Shown here in pieces: positions 41,893 through 51,835 of a stretch of DNA of 64,000 bases. Made by a program: the position numbers and the translations under genes. The number at the start of each line of letters is the position of its first letter. Position 1 is the first letter of the stretch. Origin of the DNA: Synechococcus sp. HJ21-Hayes (GTDB taxonomy: Bacteria; Cyanobacteriota; Cyanobacteriia; PCC-6307; Cyanobiaceae). The stretch lies in assembly GCF_024345835.1 (NCBI RefSeq), contig NZ_JAGQBW010000003.1, positions 147,151-211,150 of the forward strand, in the 5' to 3' direction. The notes under the pieces were generated by a model that was not told where the DNA came from, did no database searches, and worked only from the letters and a program-made list of their open reading frames with translations.

Positions 41893-42617
41893 GCTTGGTG
41901 CTGGATCAAGTGGCTCTCACGATTGCGGGTCGCCCTCTGGTGAAAGGCGTGAGCCTCAGTCTCAATCCCGGTGAGGTGGTTGGTCTGCTGGGTCCCAACG
42001 GTGCGGGCAAAACCACCACGTTTAATCTGGTGACAGGTTTGCTGCGTCCAGATGCCGGTCAGGTGCTGATGGATGGCCTGGCGATCGCACACCTCTCCAT
42101 GCCCAAGCGAGCGCGCCTCGGTATTGGTTACCTTCCCCAGGAAGCGAGTGTTTTTCGCACCCTCGATGTGCGTGACAACCTATTGCTCGCCTTGCAGGAA
42201 AGCGGAACACCCAGAACGCTTTGGCGCGAACGGGTGGAGCAACTGGTAGACGAATTTCATTTGCGGCCTTTTGTGCATCGCCGCGGATTCCAGCTCTCAG
42301 GTGGAGAGCGCCGCCGCTGCGAAGTTGCTCGAGCACTAGCTGTTGGAGAACAGGGCCCGCGTTATCTTTTGCTGGACGAGCCTTTCGCAGGCGTGGATCC
42401 CCTGGCAGTTTCCGATCTCCAGGGTTTGATCGGACGGCTGCGGGAGCGAGGTATGGGGGTTCTCATTACTGATCACAATGTGCGAGAGACTTTGGCAATC
42501 ACTGATCGCGCTTATATCCTCACGGAGGGAAGTATTTTGGCTAGCGGGCCATCTCAAGACATGGCGAATGATCCGTTGGTCCGTCGTCACTATCTCGGTG
42601 AGGGATTCAGACTTTGA
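41889..42617 (+). CDS. lptB: LPS export ABC transporter ATPase LptB
   Basis: A 242-aa ABC ATPase. Walker A is GPNGAGKTTTFNLVTGLL, Q-loop region GYLPQEASVFRTL, signature LSGGERRRCEVARAL and Walker B YLLLDEPFAGVDPLAV, followed by the LptB-typical GMGVLITDHNVRETLAITDRAYIL. It powers extraction of LPS from the inner membrane with LptF/LptG. The start overlaps the lptA stop, and a permease gene follows immediately. LptB genes share this compact 240-aa form across Gram-negatives. Confidence 0.95.
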   Translation: MSLVLDQVALTIAGRPLVKGVSLSLNPGEVVGLLGPNGAGKTTTFNLVTGLLRPDAGQVLMDGLAIAHLSMPKRARLGIGYLPQEASVFRTLDVRDNLLLALQESGTPRTLWRERVEQLVDEFHLRPFVHRRGFQLSGGERRRCEVARALAVGEQGPRYLLLDEPFAGVDPLAVSDLQGLIGRLRERGMGVLITDHNVRETLAITDRAYILTEGSILASGPSQDMANDPLVRRHYLGEGFRL

Positions 42618-42619
42618 CC

Positions 42620-43819
42620 ATGACGCAAATGTCTCTGCCAGGGCCCCTGCATCGTGCCGTCAATCGTCTGCATCGTCAGTGGCTGCGCATACCGCTGATG
42701 GATCGGTGGCTTGCCAACGAACTTGTCGGGCCTTTGCTCTTCGGTATCGCAGCATTCACCACGGTGTCGCTTTCTGTGGGTGTGGTGTTCGAGCTTGTGC
42801 GCAAGGTGGCCGAGGCTGGCCTACCACTCCTGGCGGCTGGTCATGTGCTGTTCCTGCGGCTTCCTGGCTTCCTGGTGCTCTCGTTCCCGATGGCCACCCT
42901 CATGGCCACGCTGCTTGCCTACAGCCGGCTCTCCAGCACGAGTGAACTCACCGCCCTGCGAAGTATCGGCGTTGCCACATGGCGGATGGTGGCATCTGGG
43001 CTTGTGGTGGCCCTGTTGATGAGCCTGCTTACTTTTGTTTTTAATGACGCGATTGTGCCGAATGCCAACCTCTTGGCTTCCAGCACCCTGGATAATGCCT
43101 TGGGTCGAGCAATCTCAGCACAGCGCGGTCAAAATGTAGTTTACTCTCGGTTTGGTCGTGTTCGCCCAAGGGTTGCTGGTGGTGATGCTGGCGAAGGCTT
43201 GACTCAGTTGTTCTATGCCAAGGAATTCAAAGATGGCCAGATGGAGGGGGTTACCTTGTTGGACTTTTCTCTGGAATCCCAGCAACAGGTCTTGACGTCA
43301 AATCATGCTGTCTGGAACGACGCAAAGGCGATGTGGGAGTTTCGCAATGGACGAATCGTCACCATAGATGGTGAATCAAACTCGACAACCTCAGCCGTTT
43401 TTGATCGCTATTACTATCCCTTCACTAGGGCTCCACTTGAGCGCGCCCAGCTGCCCACTGATGCGGCTCAGATGACCGTGGCCCAGGCGATCCGAGCGGA
43501 GCAATTGCTGTTGCAGGCTGGGGATCAAAAGGAGGCTCGCAGGCTCCGGGTTCGGATCCAGGAGAAGTTCGCCTTTCCTGCGATCTGCCTGGTGTTTGGA
43601 CTGATCGGAAGCAGCCTGGGGGTGCGACCTAATTCGCGCACGAGTCGCAGCCAGGGATTCGGCATCAGCGTGCTGCTGATCTTTGGTTACTACCTGATGT
43701 CGTTCATTTTCAGCTCCCTGGGCGTGAAGGGGACGCTGATGCCTTTCTTTGCAGCTTGGACCCCCGTGCTGATCGGTTTGGCCGGTGGCCTTGTGTTGCT
43801 CAAGCAGGCCAGCCGCTAA
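42620..43819 (+). CDS. LptF/LptG family LPS export permease
   Basis: A 399-aa permease (PF03739 type). Three N-terminal helices ([83 protein letters not shown]), a periplasmic domain (~140-290) and three C-terminal helices ([54 protein letters not shown]) are present. Only one LptF/G-type gene is found here, as is usual in cyanobacteria, where it may act as a homodimer or with a distant partner. ATG 42620 is preferred; TTG 42614 is in frame. GC is somewhat lower here: 29 of 60 at 43261-43320. Confidence 0.9.
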   Translation: MTQMSLPGPLHRAVNRLHRQWLRIPLMDRWLANELVGPLLFGIAAFTTVSLSVGVVFELVRKVAEAGLPLLAAGHVLFLRLPGFLVLSFPMATLMATLLAYSRLSSTSELTALRSIGVATWRMVASGLVVALLMSLLTFVFNDAIVPNANLLASSTLDNALGRAISAQRGQNVVYSRFGRVRPRVAGGDAGEGLTQLFYAKEFKDGQMEGVTLLDFSLESQQQVLTSNHAVWNDAKAMWEFRNGRIVTIDGESNSTTSAVFDRYYYPFTRAPLERAQLPTDAAQMTVAQAIRAEQLLLQAGDQKEARRLRVRIQEKFAFPAICLVFGLIGSSLGVRPNSRTSRSQGFGISVLLIFGYYLMSFIFSSLGVKGTLMPFFAAWTPVLIGLAGGLVLLKQASR

Positions 43820-43875
43820 ATGCCGCTGTGCCGCGGCAGACTGACTCCCTCATCCAGACCTCCCTCTCCATCCCT

Positions 43876-44790
43876 GTGACCGATCCGGTTCTGCTGCTGG
43901 GCCTGGGCGCCTTTGCTCTGTTGTTACTGGCCCTGCCCCTGTCCTTCTGGAGTGTCAGCGGCTCTGGCCAGGGCAGCAGTGTGGTGCGGCTGCTGGTGGC
44001 TGGTGCCAACCTCGCCCTTACGGCTCAGCTGGTACTGCGCTGGTGGCAGTCCGGCCACTTCCCGATCAGCAACCTTTACGAGTCGCTCTGTTTCCTGGCC
44101 TGGGCCTGCACCCTCACCCAGTTGCTGGTGGAGCGCTCGTACCCCTCACCCCTGGTGGCGGCAGCCTCCACACCGATCGGCCTGGGCTGTGTGGCTTTTG
44201 CCAGCTTCGCCTTGCCCGATCAACTCCAGCAGGCTGCCCCGCTCGTGCCTGCCCTCCGTTCCAGTTGGCTGATCATGCATGTGAGCGTGATCATGGTGAG
44301 CTACGCAGCCCTGCTGGTGGGCTCTCTGCTCTCAGCTGCCGTGTTGGTCACTGATCGTGGCCAATCGCTCGAGTTGCGTAGCAGCTCCATTGGCAGTGGT
44401 GGCTACCGCCAGGCTCAGCTGGCGGCCGATGGCGGCGCAGCTGGGCTCACCCTGTCCAGCAGCAGCATCTCCCTCAGCGAGCAGCTGGACAGCCTCAGTT
44501 ATCGCACCATCACCGTCGGTTTCCTGCTGCTGTCGATCGGGATCGTGAGCGGTGCGGTGTGGGCGAATGAGGCCTGGGGCAGCTGGTGGAGCTGGGACCC
44601 GAAGGAAACCTGGGCTCTGATCTGCTGGCTGGTGTACGCCGCTTATCTCCACACCCGTCTCAGCCGCGGCTGGCAAGGTCGCCGTCCAGCCCTGGTGGCC
44701 GTTGCCGGTTTCGTGGTGATTTGCGTCTGCTACATCGGCGTGAACCTTCTGGGCATCGGCCTGCACAGCTATGGCTGGTTCCTGAGCTGA
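43876..44790 (+). CDS. ccsA: c-type cytochrome biogenesis protein CcsA (system II haem handling)
   Basis: A 304-aa polytopic membrane protein with about eight helices. The haem-binding tryptophan-rich WWD motif is clear: [18 protein letters not shown] (~res 230-247). The [24 protein letters not shown] block and the conserved His in [18 protein letters not shown] fit haem axial ligands. System II CcsA/ResC exports haem for attachment to apocytochromes in the thylakoid lumen or periplasm; databases also use the name CcsB for this chain. GTG 43876 matches the usual N-terminus; GTG 43828 upstream is possible. It follows lptF/G by 56 nt. Confidence 0.92.
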   Translation: MTDPVLLLGLGAFALLLLALPLSFWSVSGSGQGSSVVRLLVAGANLALTAQLVLRWWQSGHFPISNLYESLCFLAWACTLTQLLVERSYPSPLVAAASTPIGLGCVAFASFALPDQLQQAAPLVPALRSSWLIMHVSVIMVSYAALLVGSLLSAAVLVTDRGQSLELRSSSIGSGGYRQAQLAADGGAAGLTLSSSSISLSEQLDSLSYRTITVGFLLLSIGIVSGAVWANEAWGSWWSWDPKETWALICWLVYAAYLHTRLSRGWQGRRPALVAVAGFVVICVCYIGVNLLGIGLHSYGWFLS

Positions 44791-44817
44791 ACACTCGCTT
44801 AAACCGCCACCTGGCAC

Positions 44818-44841
44818 AAAAAAAGGGGGGCCTAGCCCCCC
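44818..44841 (-). terminator. Rho-independent terminator of rpe
   Basis: Read on the minus strand: six G (44841-44836), loop CTAGG, six C (44830-44825), then seven T (44824-44818). It lies 35 nt after the rpe stop, in the correct orientation. On the plus strand there is no T-run, so it does not serve ccsA. Confidence 0.85.
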
Positions 44842-44875
44842 AAATCCACGGGTTTGTCCGAATTCAGGCCCGCGA

Positions 44876-45559
44876 TCAGGCAGCCACGGCCACGGGACGC
44901 TTGCTATTCCGGATGCCCGTGATGGCGTCGGCGTAGCTGGGCTGGTTGAACACGCCTGATCCGCTCACGATCGCGTTGGCGCCCGCCTCGATCACCTTCC
45001 AGGCGTTCTCGGCCTTGATGCCGCCGTCCACCTCAATCCACGGGTCGAGGCCTCGCTCATCACACATCCGGCGCAGGTCGCGGATCTTCTGCACCTGGTT
45101 TTCGATGAAGCTCTGGCCGCCGAAGCCAGGGTTCACGCTCATCACCAGCACCAGATCGCACAGCTCCAGGCAGTACTCGAGCGTGTCGAGCGGGGTGCTG
45201 GGATTGAGCACCGCACCGGCCATTTTGCCGAGATCCTTGATCTGGGCGAGGTTGCGGTGCAGGTGGGGGCAAGCCTCTACCTGTACAGAAATGATGTCCG
45301 CACCAGCCTTGGCGAAGTCGGCCACGTACTTCTCGGGCTCCACGATCATCAGGTGCACATCCAGGGGCTTCTGGGTCACCGGGCGGAGGGCCTCCACAAT
45401 CAGGGGACCGATCGTGATGTTGGGCACGAACCGGCCGTCCATCACATCCACGTGGATCCAGTCGGCGCCGGCCTCGTCAACGGCGCGAACGTCCTCACCC
45501 AGGCGGGAGAAGTCGGCCGAGAGGATCGACGGAGAGATCACCAGGGGCTTGGTGCTCAT
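44876..45559 (-). CDS. rpe: Ribulose-phosphate 3-epimerase
   Basis: A 227-aa TIM-barrel enzyme interconverting ribulose-5-P and xylulose-5-P in the Calvin and pentose-phosphate cycles. Signatures: [69 protein letters not shown] and [31 protein letters not shown], with the catalytic Asp pair in HVDVMDG and EVDGG. ATG 45559 is set by the conserved start; the longer frame crosses the promoter. It is divergent from glpX, another Calvin-cycle gene, across a 209-nt shared region. Confidence 0.97.
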   Translation of the reverse strand: MSTKPLVISPSILSADFSRLGEDVRAVDEAGADWIHVDVMDGRFVPNITIGPLIVEALRPVTQKPLDVHLMIVEPEKYVADFAKAGADIISVQVEACPHLHRNLAQIKDLGKMAGAVLNPSTPLDTLEYCLELCDLVLVMSVNPGFGGQSFIENQVQKIRDLRRMCDERGLDPWIEVDGGIKAENAWKVIEAGANAIVSGSGVFNQPSYADAITGIRNSKRPVAVAA

Positions 45560-45590
45560 GGAGGGTCCTGCGGGGCGAAGGGAGTTGGGA

Positions 45591-45596
45591 ATTGTA
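45591..45596 (-). promoter_or_regulatory. Candidate -10 element for rpe
   Basis: The minus strand reads TACAAT (45596 to 45591), a near-perfect -10 hexamer, about 32 nt before the rpe ATG. No strong -35 is visible at 17 nt; TTGGAA lies at a long 20-nt spacing. Confidence 0.45.
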
Positions 45597-45768
45597 GGAA
45601 TTGACCCGAACGGGCGTTCCAACGGGCCCACGCAGCCACCACTGATACAGTGAGCGGCGCTCAAAGCCTGAGAGCCCCTGCAGCTGCTGGAAGCTGAGCC
45701 CCACAGCCCACTCCCCGCCGCTTCGGCACCGCTCCCCCGCTCAAGCCCCTTCCCCCCGCCGGACTGCT

Positions 45769-46773
45769 GTGGATCGCACCCTTATCCAGGAAATTCTCGA
45801 GGTCGTCGAACAGGCCGCCATCGCCTCTGCTGAGCTGACCGGCCTGGGCAAGAAGGACGAGGCCGATGCCGCCGCCGTGGAGGCCATGCGCAAACGCATG
45901 GGGCAGATCCAGATGCAGGGCCGCATCGTGATCGGTGAAGGCGAGCGCGACGAAGCTCCGATGCTGTACATCGGTGAGGAAGTGGGCAGCGGCACCGGTC
46001 CTGGTGTGGACTTTGCGGTGGATCCCTGTGAGGGCACCAACCTCTGTGCCAACAGCCAGCGGGGCTCCATGGCGGTGCTGGCCGCTTCTGATCGCGGTGG
46101 CCTGTTCAATGCCCCCGACTTCTACATGAAGAAGCTGGCCGCACCCCCGGCTGCCAAGGGCAAGGTGGACATCCGTAAATCTGCCACCGAGAACATCCAG
46201 ATCCTCAGCCAGTGCCTCGGCCTGGCCGTGAGCGAGCTCACCATCGTTGTGATGGACCGTGCTCGCCATAAGGACCTGATCGCCGAGATCCGTGCCACCG
46301 GTGCCCGGGTTCAGCCCATTTCCGACGGTGACGTGCAGGCCGCCATTGCCTGTGGTTTCGCCGGCACCGGCACCCACTGCCTGATGGGTATTGGTGCGGC
46401 TCCTGAAGGTGTGATCTCCGCTGCCGCCATGCGGGCCCTGGGCGGCCACTTCCAGGGTCAGCTGGTGTACGACCCCGCTGTGGCTCAAACCTCCGAGTGG
46501 GCTGACTACACCAAGGAAGGCAACATCGCCCGCCTCAATGAGATGGGCATCACCGATGTGGACAAGATCTACGAGGCCGAGGAGCTGGCCTCCGGTGAGA
46601 ACGTGGTGTTCGCCGGTAGCGGCATCACCGATGGCCTGCTGTTCCACGGCGTGAAGTTCGAGAAGGACTGCACCCGCACCAGCTCCCTGGTGATCAGCAC
46701 CCTGGATAACACGGCCCGCTTCACCAACACCATCCACATCAAGGACGGTGCCCAGAGCATCGCGCTGAGCTGA
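45769..46773 (+). CDS. glpX: Fructose-1,6-/sedoheptulose-1,7-bisphosphatase class II
   Basis: A 334-aa GlpX-type phosphatase starting at GTG 45769. It has the metal/substrate blocks [64 protein letters not shown] and [28 protein letters not shown]. In cyanobacteria this enzyme (F/SBPase) carries both FBPase and SBPase reactions of the Calvin cycle. It is followed after 36 nt by hemA and lies opposite rpe, a conserved picocyanobacterial order. Confidence 0.97.
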   Translation: MDRTLIQEILEVVEQAAIASAELTGLGKKDEADAAAVEAMRKRMGQIQMQGRIVIGEGERDEAPMLYIGEEVGSGTGPGVDFAVDPCEGTNLCANSQRGSMAVLAASDRGGLFNAPDFYMKKLAAPPAAKGKVDIRKSATENIQILSQCLGLAVSELTIVVMDRARHKDLIAEIRATGARVQPISDGDVQAAIACGFAGTGTHCLMGIGAAPEGVISAAAMRALGGHFQGQLVYDPAVAQTSEWADYTKEGNIARLNEMGITDVDKIYEAEELASGENVVFAGSGITDGLLFHGVKFEKDCTRTSSLVISTLDNTARFTNTIHIKDGAQSIALS

Positions 46774-46809
46774 GTTCACCCCTAGTCAGCGCTATCGAGG
46801 TCTGCCTCC

Positions 46810-48117
46810 ATGCACATCGCCGTCGTCGGCCTTAGCCACCGCACGGCCCCGGTGGAAATCCGGGAACGCCTCAGCATCGCTGAGCAGACCATGGAGGACT
46901 CCCTCCAGAAGCTGCGGGCGGATGAGCAAGTGCTGGAGGCCTCGATCCTCAGCACCTGCAATCGGCTGGAGATCTACACCCTGCTGCGCCATCCGGAGCA
47001 GGGTGTCACTGCCGTGGGATCGTTCCTGAGCGACCATTCGGGTCTGGACCTTGGGGAGCTCACCCCCCATTTGTTCACCTACCACCACGAGGAGGCCGTT
47101 GGCCACCTAATGCGCGTGGCGGCAGGCCTCGATTCACTGGTGTTGGGTGAGGGTCAGATCCTCTCCCAAGTGAAAAAAATGTATCGGCTCGGCCAGGAGC
47201 ACCGCTCCATCGGGCCGATTCTCAACCGCTTGCTCAACCAGGCGGTGAGTACGGGCAAGCGGGTTCGTACTGAAACCAACCTTGGCACCGGGGCTGTGTC
47301 CATCAGTTCGGCTGCGGTGGAGTTGGCCCAACTGAAGGTGGGCCAAGCCCGCGGCGTTGACGATCTTGTGCCCCTCGATCAGGAGCAGATTGCCGTCGTT
47401 GGCGCCGGCAGGATGTCACGTCTGTTGCTCCAGCATCTCCAGGCCAAGGGGGCCAAGGGCGTGGTGCTGCTCAACCGCACCGTTGCCCGTGCGGAACTGA
47501 TGGCCGCGGATTTCCCTGCCCTGCCGGTGCAGTGCCGTCCGCTCACGGATCTCGACCATTGCCTCAGCACCTGCTCGCTGGTGTTCACGAGCACTGCCGC
47601 CGATGAACCGATCATCACGGCCGAGCGGCTCTCCAAGCTGAACCGGCGTTCTTCACTGATGCTGGTCGACATCGGCGTGCCCCGCAACATCGCCGCCGAT
47701 GTTAGTGGGCTCTCCGGCGTGGACTCCTTCGATGTGGACGACCTCCAGGAGGTGGTGGCCCGCAACCAGGAAGCCCGCCGTGAGATCGCTGCCGAAGCCG
47801 AAGGGCTCCTGCAGGAGGAGGGGCGCCAGTTTCTGGAATGGTGGGATGGTCTCGAGGCCGTGCCGGTGGTGAACCGCCTGCGCCTGCAGCTGGAAGACAT
47901 TCGTGAACAGGAGCTGCAGAAGGCCTTGAGCCGCATGGGTCCCGATCTCTCCGCCAGGGAACGCAAGGTGGTTGAGGCCCTGAGCAAGGGCATCATCAAC
48001 AAGATCCTGCATACCCCTGTCACCAACCTGCGGGCACCGCAGCCCCGGCAGCAGCGCCATGTGGCCATGAAGGTGATTCAGGATCTGTTTGAGCTCGAGG
48101 ACGGACCGGCCGGCTGA
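46810..48117 (+). CDS. hemA: Glutamyl-tRNA reductase
   Basis: A 435-aa NADPH-dependent enzyme producing glutamate-1-semialdehyde, the first committed step of tetrapyrrole synthesis. The catalytic Cys is in ILSTCNRLEIYTLL (near residue 50), with LSHRTAPVEIRERL at the N-terminus, SLVLGEGQILSQVK, the NADPH Rossmann segment IAVVGAGRMSRLLLQHL and LVDIGVPRNI. A C-terminal dimerisation helix region includes RLQLEDIREQELQKALSRMG. It feeds the chlorophyll, haem and bilin enzymes also encoded in the window. Confidence 0.97.
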   Translation: MHIAVVGLSHRTAPVEIRERLSIAEQTMEDSLQKLRADEQVLEASILSTCNRLEIYTLLRHPEQGVTAVGSFLSDHSGLDLGELTPHLFTYHHEEAVGHLMRVAAGLDSLVLGEGQILSQVKKMYRLGQEHRSIGPILNRLLNQAVSTGKRVRTETNLGTGAVSISSAAVELAQLKVGQARGVDDLVPLDQEQIAVVGAGRMSRLLLQHLQAKGAKGVVLLNRTVARAELMAADFPALPVQCRPLTDLDHCLSTCSLVFTSTAADEPIITAERLSKLNRRSSLMLVDIGVPRNIAADVSGLSGVDSFDVDDLQEVVARNQEARREIAAEAEGLLQEEGRQFLEWWDGLEAVPVVNRLRLQLEDIREQELQKALSRMGPDLSARERKVVEALSKGIINKILHTPVTNLRAPQPRQQRHVAMKVIQDLFELEDGPAG

Positions 48118-48160
48118 GCGGCCCTCTCGAGGCTGCCATTCATCAGGGCGGATCCCACGG

Positions 48161-48179
48161 GACCCAAGAGATTTGGGTC
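48161..48179. repeat. Perfect inverted repeat in the hemA-glgC spacer
   Basis: GACCCAA (48161-48167), GAGAT, TTGGGTC (48173-48179), a 7-bp perfect inverted repeat about 80 nt before the glgC ATG and 44 nt after hemA. No T-run follows, so it fits an operator or mRNA stem better than a terminator. Confidence 0.4.
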
Positions 48180-48259
48180 AATGTGCTGCAGGAATCGACG
48201 CCACGCCTAGGGCATGGCGTAGGGTCTTCGAACCCTGAAAGATCAAGGGTGGAGGGGCA

Positions 48260-49555
48260 ATGAAACGCGTTCTGGCCATCATTCTCGGCGGTGGTGCCGG
48301 TACTCGTCTTTACCCACTCACCAAGACGCGCGCCAAGCCTGCTGTGCCCTTGGCTGGCAAGTATCGTTTGATTGATATTCCCATTAGCAATTGCATCAAT
48401 TCCGGCATCAATAAGATGTACGTGTTGACGCAATTCAACAGCGCATCGCTGAATCGCCACCTCACCCAGAGCTATAACCTCTCGGCGGGTTTTGGTCAGG
48501 GTTTTGTTGAGGTGTTGGCCGCCCAGCAGACCCCAGACAGCCCCAGCTGGTTTGAGGGCACGGCGGATGCCGTTCGCAAGTACCAGTGGCTGTTCCAGGA
48601 ATGGGACGTGGATCACTACCTGATCCTTTCGGGAGATCAGCTCTACCGGATGGACTACAGCCTGTTCGTGGAGCACCACATCGCCACCGGTTCTGACATC
48701 AGCATCGGGGCTCTGCCGGTGGATGCGGCCCAGGCCGAGGGGTTTGGGCTGATGCATACCGACGACCGTGGTCGCATTCGTGAGTTCCGCGAGAAGCCCA
48801 CTGGTGAAGCCCTCAAGGCGATGTGGGTGGATACCTCCCGCATGGGCTTGGCGCCCGAGGAGGCCCTGAAGCGCCCCTACCTGGCGTCGATGGGCATCTA
48901 TGTGTTCAGCCGGGACACGCTGTTCGACCTGCTCAGCAAAAACCCCAGCTCCACCGATTTCGGCAAGGAGCTGATCCCTGCGGCCTTGGAGCGCGGAGAT
49001 CATCTGCAGAGCTACCTCTTCGATGATTACTGGGAGGACATTGGGACCATCGGTGCCTTCTATGAGGCCAACATGGCCCTGACCGATCAGCCCAACCCCG
49101 CGTTCTCCTTCTACGACGAGAAGTTCCCGATTTACACCCGCCCCCGCTATCTGCCCCCCAGCAAGTTGCTGGACAGCCAGGTGACCCAGAGCATCATTGG
49201 CGAGGGCTCCATGCTCAAGGCTTGCTCCATCCACCACTGCGTGCTGGGGGTGCGGACCCGTGTGGAAGACGAAGTGGTGCTGCAGGACAGCCTGGTGATG
49301 GGTGCCGACTATTTCGAGTCGAGCGAGGAGCGGGCCGTGCTGCGGGAGCGTGGTGGCACCCCTCTTGGGGTGGGCCGTGGCACCACCGTGAAGCGAGCCA
49401 TCCTCGACAAGAACGTGAGGATCGGTCGCGATGTGACCATCGTGAACAAGGATCGGGTGGAAGAAGCCGACCGGCCTGAACTCGGCTTCTACATTCGCAA
49501 CGGCATCGTGGTGGTGGAGAAGAATGCCACCATCGGCGATGGCATGGTGATCTGA
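48260..49555 (+). CDS. glgC: Glucose-1-phosphate adenylyltransferase
   Basis: A 431-aa ADP-glucose pyrophosphorylase, the regulated step of glycogen synthesis, activated by 3-phosphoglycerate and inhibited by phosphate. Signatures: [42 protein letters not shown], the [18 protein letters not shown] block, [13 protein letters not shown], the [11 protein letters not shown] loop, and the C-terminal left-handed beta-helix with allosteric Lys region ([29 protein letters not shown]). Length and motifs fit the cyanobacterial homotetramer. A hairpin terminator follows at 49561. Confidence 0.98.
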   Translation: MKRVLAIILGGGAGTRLYPLTKTRAKPAVPLAGKYRLIDIPISNCINSGINKMYVLTQFNSASLNRHLTQSYNLSAGFGQGFVEVLAAQQTPDSPSWFEGTADAVRKYQWLFQEWDVDHYLILSGDQLYRMDYSLFVEHHIATGSDISIGALPVDAAQAEGFGLMHTDDRGRIREFREKPTGEALKAMWVDTSRMGLAPEEALKRPYLASMGIYVFSRDTLFDLLSKNPSSTDFGKELIPAALERGDHLQSYLFDDYWEDIGTIGAFYEANMALTDQPNPAFSFYDEKFPIYTRPRYLPPSKLLDSQVTQSIIGEGSMLKACSIHHCVLGVRTRVEDEVVLQDSLVMGADYFESSEERAVLRERGGTPLGVGRGTTVKRAILDKNVRIGRDVTIVNKDRVEEADRPELGFYIRNGIVVVEKNATIGDGMVI

Positions 49556-49560
49556 GCTAG

Positions 49561-49582
49561 GAGCGCCCTTGTGTGGGCGCTC
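49561..49582 (+). terminator. Hairpin terminator after glgC
   Basis: GAGCGCCC (49561-49568), loop TTGTGT, GGGCGCTC (49575-49582), 5 nt after the glgC stop. The 8-bp stem is perfect, but only a mixed TCTCAC follows, so termination may be partial. Confidence 0.6.
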
Positions 49583-49661
49583 TCTCACGGTTCGCTAACG
49601 CTGGCAGCAGGCACCGATGCGCATGGCCACACTGGCTGTGTCTTCAGCGGTACCGCTCCCT

Positions 49662-51080
49662 ATGGACAAGGCCCACTTCGGTCTGATTGGCCTTGGCGTG
49701 ATGGGTGAGAACCTCGTGCTCAATGCCGAGCGCAATGGCTTCTCCAGCGTCGTTTACAACCGCACCTACGCCAAAACCGAGGAGTTTCTGGCTGGTCGTG
49801 GCGCCGGCAAGCAGATCATCGGCGCCAGCTCCCTCGAGGATTTCGTGGCGAAGCTGGAGAAACCGCGACGGATCCTGATGATGATCAAGGCGGGCGAGCC
49901 CATCGACGCCATGATCCAGCAGATCTCCCCCCTACTCGAAGAGGGTGATTTGCTGATCGATGGCGGCAACTCCCTCTACACCGATACTGAACGGCGCGTG
50001 GCCGAGCTCGAGAGCAAGAGCTTCGGCTACATCGGCATGGGCGTGTCGGGTGGAGCCAAGGGTGCCCTTGAGGGGCCCAGCATGATGCCCGGTGGCACCC
50101 GAGCGGCCTATGACGCCATTGCCTCGTTGGTGTCCAAGATGGCGGCCCAGGTGAGCGATGGGCCCTGTGTCACCTACATCGGCCCCGGTGGAGCCGGCCA
50201 CTTTGTTAAGACCGTTCACAACGGCATTGAGTACGGCATCGAGCAGATCCTGGCCGAGGCCTACGACCTGATGAAGCGCTCTGCCGGCATGGACGGCGAG
50301 GCCATGGCCGATGTGCTCGGCCAGTGGAACAGCACTGAAGAGCTCTCCTCCTTCCTGGTGGAGATCACCGAGATCTGCCTGCGCACCAAGGATCCCGCCA
50401 CCGGTAACGATCTGGTGGAGATGATTGTGGATGCGGCGGGCCAAAAGGGCACAGGCCTTTGGACCGTGGAGAGCGCCCTGCAGATGGGGATTCCGGTGCC
50501 CACCATCTACGCCGCCCTCAATGCCCGGGTGTTGAGCTCCATGCGCCCCCAACGGATGGCGGCAGAGCCCCTGCTGGCTGCACCCTCGGGCGCTGAGCCC
50601 ATCAACCTGGGCTCCCCCAGCGATGCCATGGCGCCGCTCATGGATGCCTGCGTGCTGGCCTCGATCGCCAGCTATGCCCAGGGCATGGCGCTGATGAAGG
50701 AGGCCTCCGAGCTGCACAACTACAACCTCGATCTCTCGGCCATCGGCCAGATCTGGAAGGGGGGCTGCATCATCCGCGCTCGCCTGCTGCAGCGCATCCA
50801 GGATGCCTACACCGCCAACCCCGCGCTGGCCAATCTGTTGGTGGATCCCTGGTTTGCCGAGCAGGTGAATCGCCGCGTCGCCGGTCTGCGGCAGGTGGTG
50901 GCCGGAGCAGCGCTCGCGGGCATCCCCGTGCCCTGCCTGAGCAGTTCCCTCGATTACATCGACAGCTACCGAACCGCCCGTCTGCCCCAAAACCTGGTGC
51001 AGGCCATGCGCGACTGCTTCGGGGCCCACACCTACGAACGGGTGGATCAACCCGGCAACTTCCACACGGAGTGGATGTGA
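49662..51080 (+). CDS. gnd: 6-phosphogluconate dehydrogenase (decarboxylating)
   Basis: A 472-aa enzyme of the oxidative pentose-phosphate pathway, making ribulose-5-P, CO2 and NADPH, important at night. The N-terminal Rossmann LIGLGVMGENLVLNAERNGF, LLIDGGNSLYTDTERRV, the substrate helix GVSGGAKGALEGPSMMPGG and the catalytic Lys/His block HFVKTVHNGIEYG are intact. WKGGCIIRARLL and a C-terminal swapped tail follow. ATG 49662 (MDKAHFGLI) is preferred over 49617. Pgl, the preceding step of the same pathway, is encoded 13 nt downstream. Confidence 0.98.
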   Translation: MDKAHFGLIGLGVMGENLVLNAERNGFSSVVYNRTYAKTEEFLAGRGAGKQIIGASSLEDFVAKLEKPRRILMMIKAGEPIDAMIQQISPLLEEGDLLIDGGNSLYTDTERRVAELESKSFGYIGMGVSGGAKGALEGPSMMPGGTRAAYDAIASLVSKMAAQVSDGPCVTYIGPGGAGHFVKTVHNGIEYGIEQILAEAYDLMKRSAGMDGEAMADVLGQWNSTEELSSFLVEITEICLRTKDPATGNDLVEMIVDAAGQKGTGLWTVESALQMGIPVPTIYAALNARVLSSMRPQRMAAEPLLAAPSGAEPINLGSPSDAMAPLMDACVLASIASYAQGMALMKEASELHNYNLDLSAIGQIWKGGCIIRARLLQRIQDAYTANPALANLLVDPWFAEQVNRRVAGLRQVVAGAALAGIPVPCLSSSLDYIDSYRTARLPQNLVQAMRDCFGAHTYERVDQPGNFHTEWM

Positions 51081-51093
51081 GGAGGATGAAGCC

Positions 51094-51816
51094 ATGGGCC
51101 CCATCCCTGTGACCTATCAACTGGAGATTGCAGCGGATGCGGAGCAACTGGCGCGCCTTGCCGCCGAGCGCATGGCCAGCCTGCTCGATCTCGCCCTGGA
51201 TCAGCGCGACCGTGCCCAGATCGCCCTCTCCGGCGGCAGCACGCCAGCAGCGGCCTACCGGCTACTGAGTCAGCAGCATCTGCCCTGGTCACGGGTGGAT
51301 GTGGTGTTGGGCGACGAGCGCTGGGTGCCCCGCAGTGATCCCGCCAGTAACGCCCGCATGCTGGAGGACACCCTCCTGGCCGCCGGGCCCGCCCAGGCGG
51401 CCCACTTTCATGCGGTGCCCACGGAACTGGAGAGTCCTGCAGCCACCGCTACGGCCTTCGAACAGTTCGTGCGGCAACTCTGCCCGGGTGATCCACCAGT
51501 GTTTGATGTGATGCTGTTGGGCCTTGGCGATGATGGCCACACGGCCTCCCTGTTTCCCGGCACCCCGGCCACCACTGTGCGCAACCAGGCGGTGACAATC
51601 GGCACAGGAAAGGGGCTCGAGCGCATCACCCTCACGGCCCCTGTGCTCAGCGCGTCCCGCCAGGTGATTTTTCTGGTGAGTGGTGCGGCCAAGGCAGAGG
51701 CCCTGCGCCGCTTGCTGGATCCCAGTGAGTCGCCCGACCGCACCCCGGCCAAATTGGTGCAGCCCCGCAGCCCCGTGCTCGTGTTGGCTGATGCCGCCGC
51801 CGCCGCCGGGCTCTGA
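51094..51816 (+). CDS. pgl: 6-phosphogluconolactonase
   Basis: A 240-aa lactonase hydrolysing 6-phosphogluconolactone, the step before Gnd. Motifs: IALSGGSTPAAAYRLL near residue 46, VVLGDERWVPRSDPASN, and the catalytic LGLGDDGHTASLFPGTPA near 150. The NagB/RpiA-like fold and length match bacterial Pgl. It sits directly after gnd and is likely in the same transcript. The next gene begins 19 nt downstream. Confidence 0.95.
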   Translation: MGPIPVTYQLEIAADAEQLARLAAERMASLLDLALDQRDRAQIALSGGSTPAAAYRLLSQQHLPWSRVDVVLGDERWVPRSDPASNARMLEDTLLAAGPAQAAHFHAVPTELESPAATATAFEQFVRQLCPGDPPVFDVMLLGLGDDGHTASLFPGTPATTVRNQAVTIGTGKGLERITLTAPVLSASRQVIFLVSGAAKAEALRRLLDPSESPDRTPAKLVQPRSPVLVLADAAAAAGL

Positions 51817-51835
51817 GCAGTGCGATCCTCACCCT

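Noticed and set aside
44818..44841. Terminator for ccsA
   Set aside because: The T-run is only on the minus strand, so the hairpin belongs to rpe; the ccsA 3' end has no clear terminator.
48143..49588. 481-aa minus-strand frame opposite glgC
   Set aside because: Complete antisense of a canonical glgC, with no family motif.
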